From: JACQNR01 sp049515175
GTDB taxonomy: Bacteria > Acidobacteriota > Terriglobia > UBA7540
Direction: 5' to 3'
Length of the DNA stretch: 6,894 bases
NCBI GenBank assembly: GCA_049515175.1
Contig: JBEKUI010000247.1
Location: 1-6,894 of the forward strand
This document shows positions 6,774-6,894 of the stretch, piece after piece (positions within the stretch are counted from its first letter, which is position 1; each line of letters begins with the position of its first letter). A model generated the notes under the pieces. The model saw nothing but the letters and a program-made list of their open reading frames with translations. It was not told the origin of the DNA and did not search any database. The translations under genes and the position numbers were made by a program.

Positions 6774-6894
6774 TCAGGTCAACCTCGGCTTCAGCAGCGC
6801 GGGGGCATGCAGCAGGCCGCTATCCAAACCATCTGCATTGTTTCCAGAATTCAGGCCAGGGCTGCTGGAGACGCCGGCAAACGAAGAGGTCTGT
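6774..6894 (-). CDS. Possible C-terminal end of a convergent gene (runs off right edge)
   Basis: On the minus strand one frame is open from the window edge to a TGA at 6776-6774, giving 39 residues. They have a Ser/Gly/Asn-rich stretch (GVSSSPGLNSGNNADG) and end in LLHAPALLKPRLT. The low-complexity linker and basic tail, with GC-rich third positions, look like a plausible protein C-terminus, and the convergent layout would be ordinary. No family is recognised. With so few codons it could be chance; the plus-strand frame continuing the GH42-like gene is also open to the edge and competes with it. Confidence 0.3.
   Translation of the reverse strand, partial: QTSSFAGVSSSPGLNSGNNADGLDSGLLHAPALLKPRLT

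Noticed and set aside
6713..6894. Plus-strand frame starting ATG at 6713, overlapping the GH42-like stop
   Set aside because: No Shine-Dalgarno site, and the translation is Arg/His/Ser-rich with scattered Cys and Trp, unlike a protein N-terminus.
1..6894. Mobile element, CRISPR array, tRNA or rRNA
   Set aside because: No transposase-type protein, no regularly spaced direct repeats and no cloverleaf or rRNA-like conserved stretch was seen on either strand.

Overview
This is a carbohydrate-metabolism-type locus of exported proteins from a fairly GC-rich Gram-negative bacterium. The family mix (a DUF5107 protein, a DUF4091/GH123-like protein, a Tat-exported GH42-like enzyme and a small secreted Cache-like protein) looks most like a soil Acidobacteriota genome. 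A planctomycete or verrucomicrobial origin cannot be excluded. The taxon is inferred from protein families only; no marker gene is present.

Layout. Positions 1-2999 hold a three-gene minus-strand operon. Read in transcription order it is a DUF4091/GH123-like secreted protein (2999-1149), then a small secreted Cache-like protein (1152-568) that overlaps the first gene's stop by 4 bases (ATGA), then, after a 59-base gap, the N-terminal 169 codons of a DUF5107 protein (508 to beyond base 1). Positions 3000-3516 are a 517-base intergenic region between divergent genes. It contains a perfect 8+8 palindrome, a 13-base-arm stem-loop and a TTGACA-N17-TAAAAG promoter candidate pointing right. Positions 3517-6720 encode one large plus-strand protein of 1067 residues: a Tat-exported GH42-like glycoside hydrolase with an accessory domain at each end. 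Positions 6721-6894 hold no certain gene; the reverse strand may carry the last 39 codons of a convergent gene.

Function (inference). All four confident gene products carry an export signal: three Sec-type and one Tat-type. Two are built like glycoside hydrolases, and the DUF5107 protein belongs to a sugar-enzyme-associated family. The Cache-like protein could bind a small ligand in the periplasm. The simplest reading is a small, divergently transcribed glycan- or glycoside-processing cluster, possibly co-regulated from the shared intergenic region. No transporter, regulator, mobile element, RNA gene or CRISPR array is visible.

Nothing here amounts to a clearly new system. The points most worth a second look are the altered catalytic region of the GH123-like protein, a three-fold internal repeat in the GH42-like protein, the free-standing Cache-like protein translationally coupled into the operon, and the two inverted repeats in the intergenic region.
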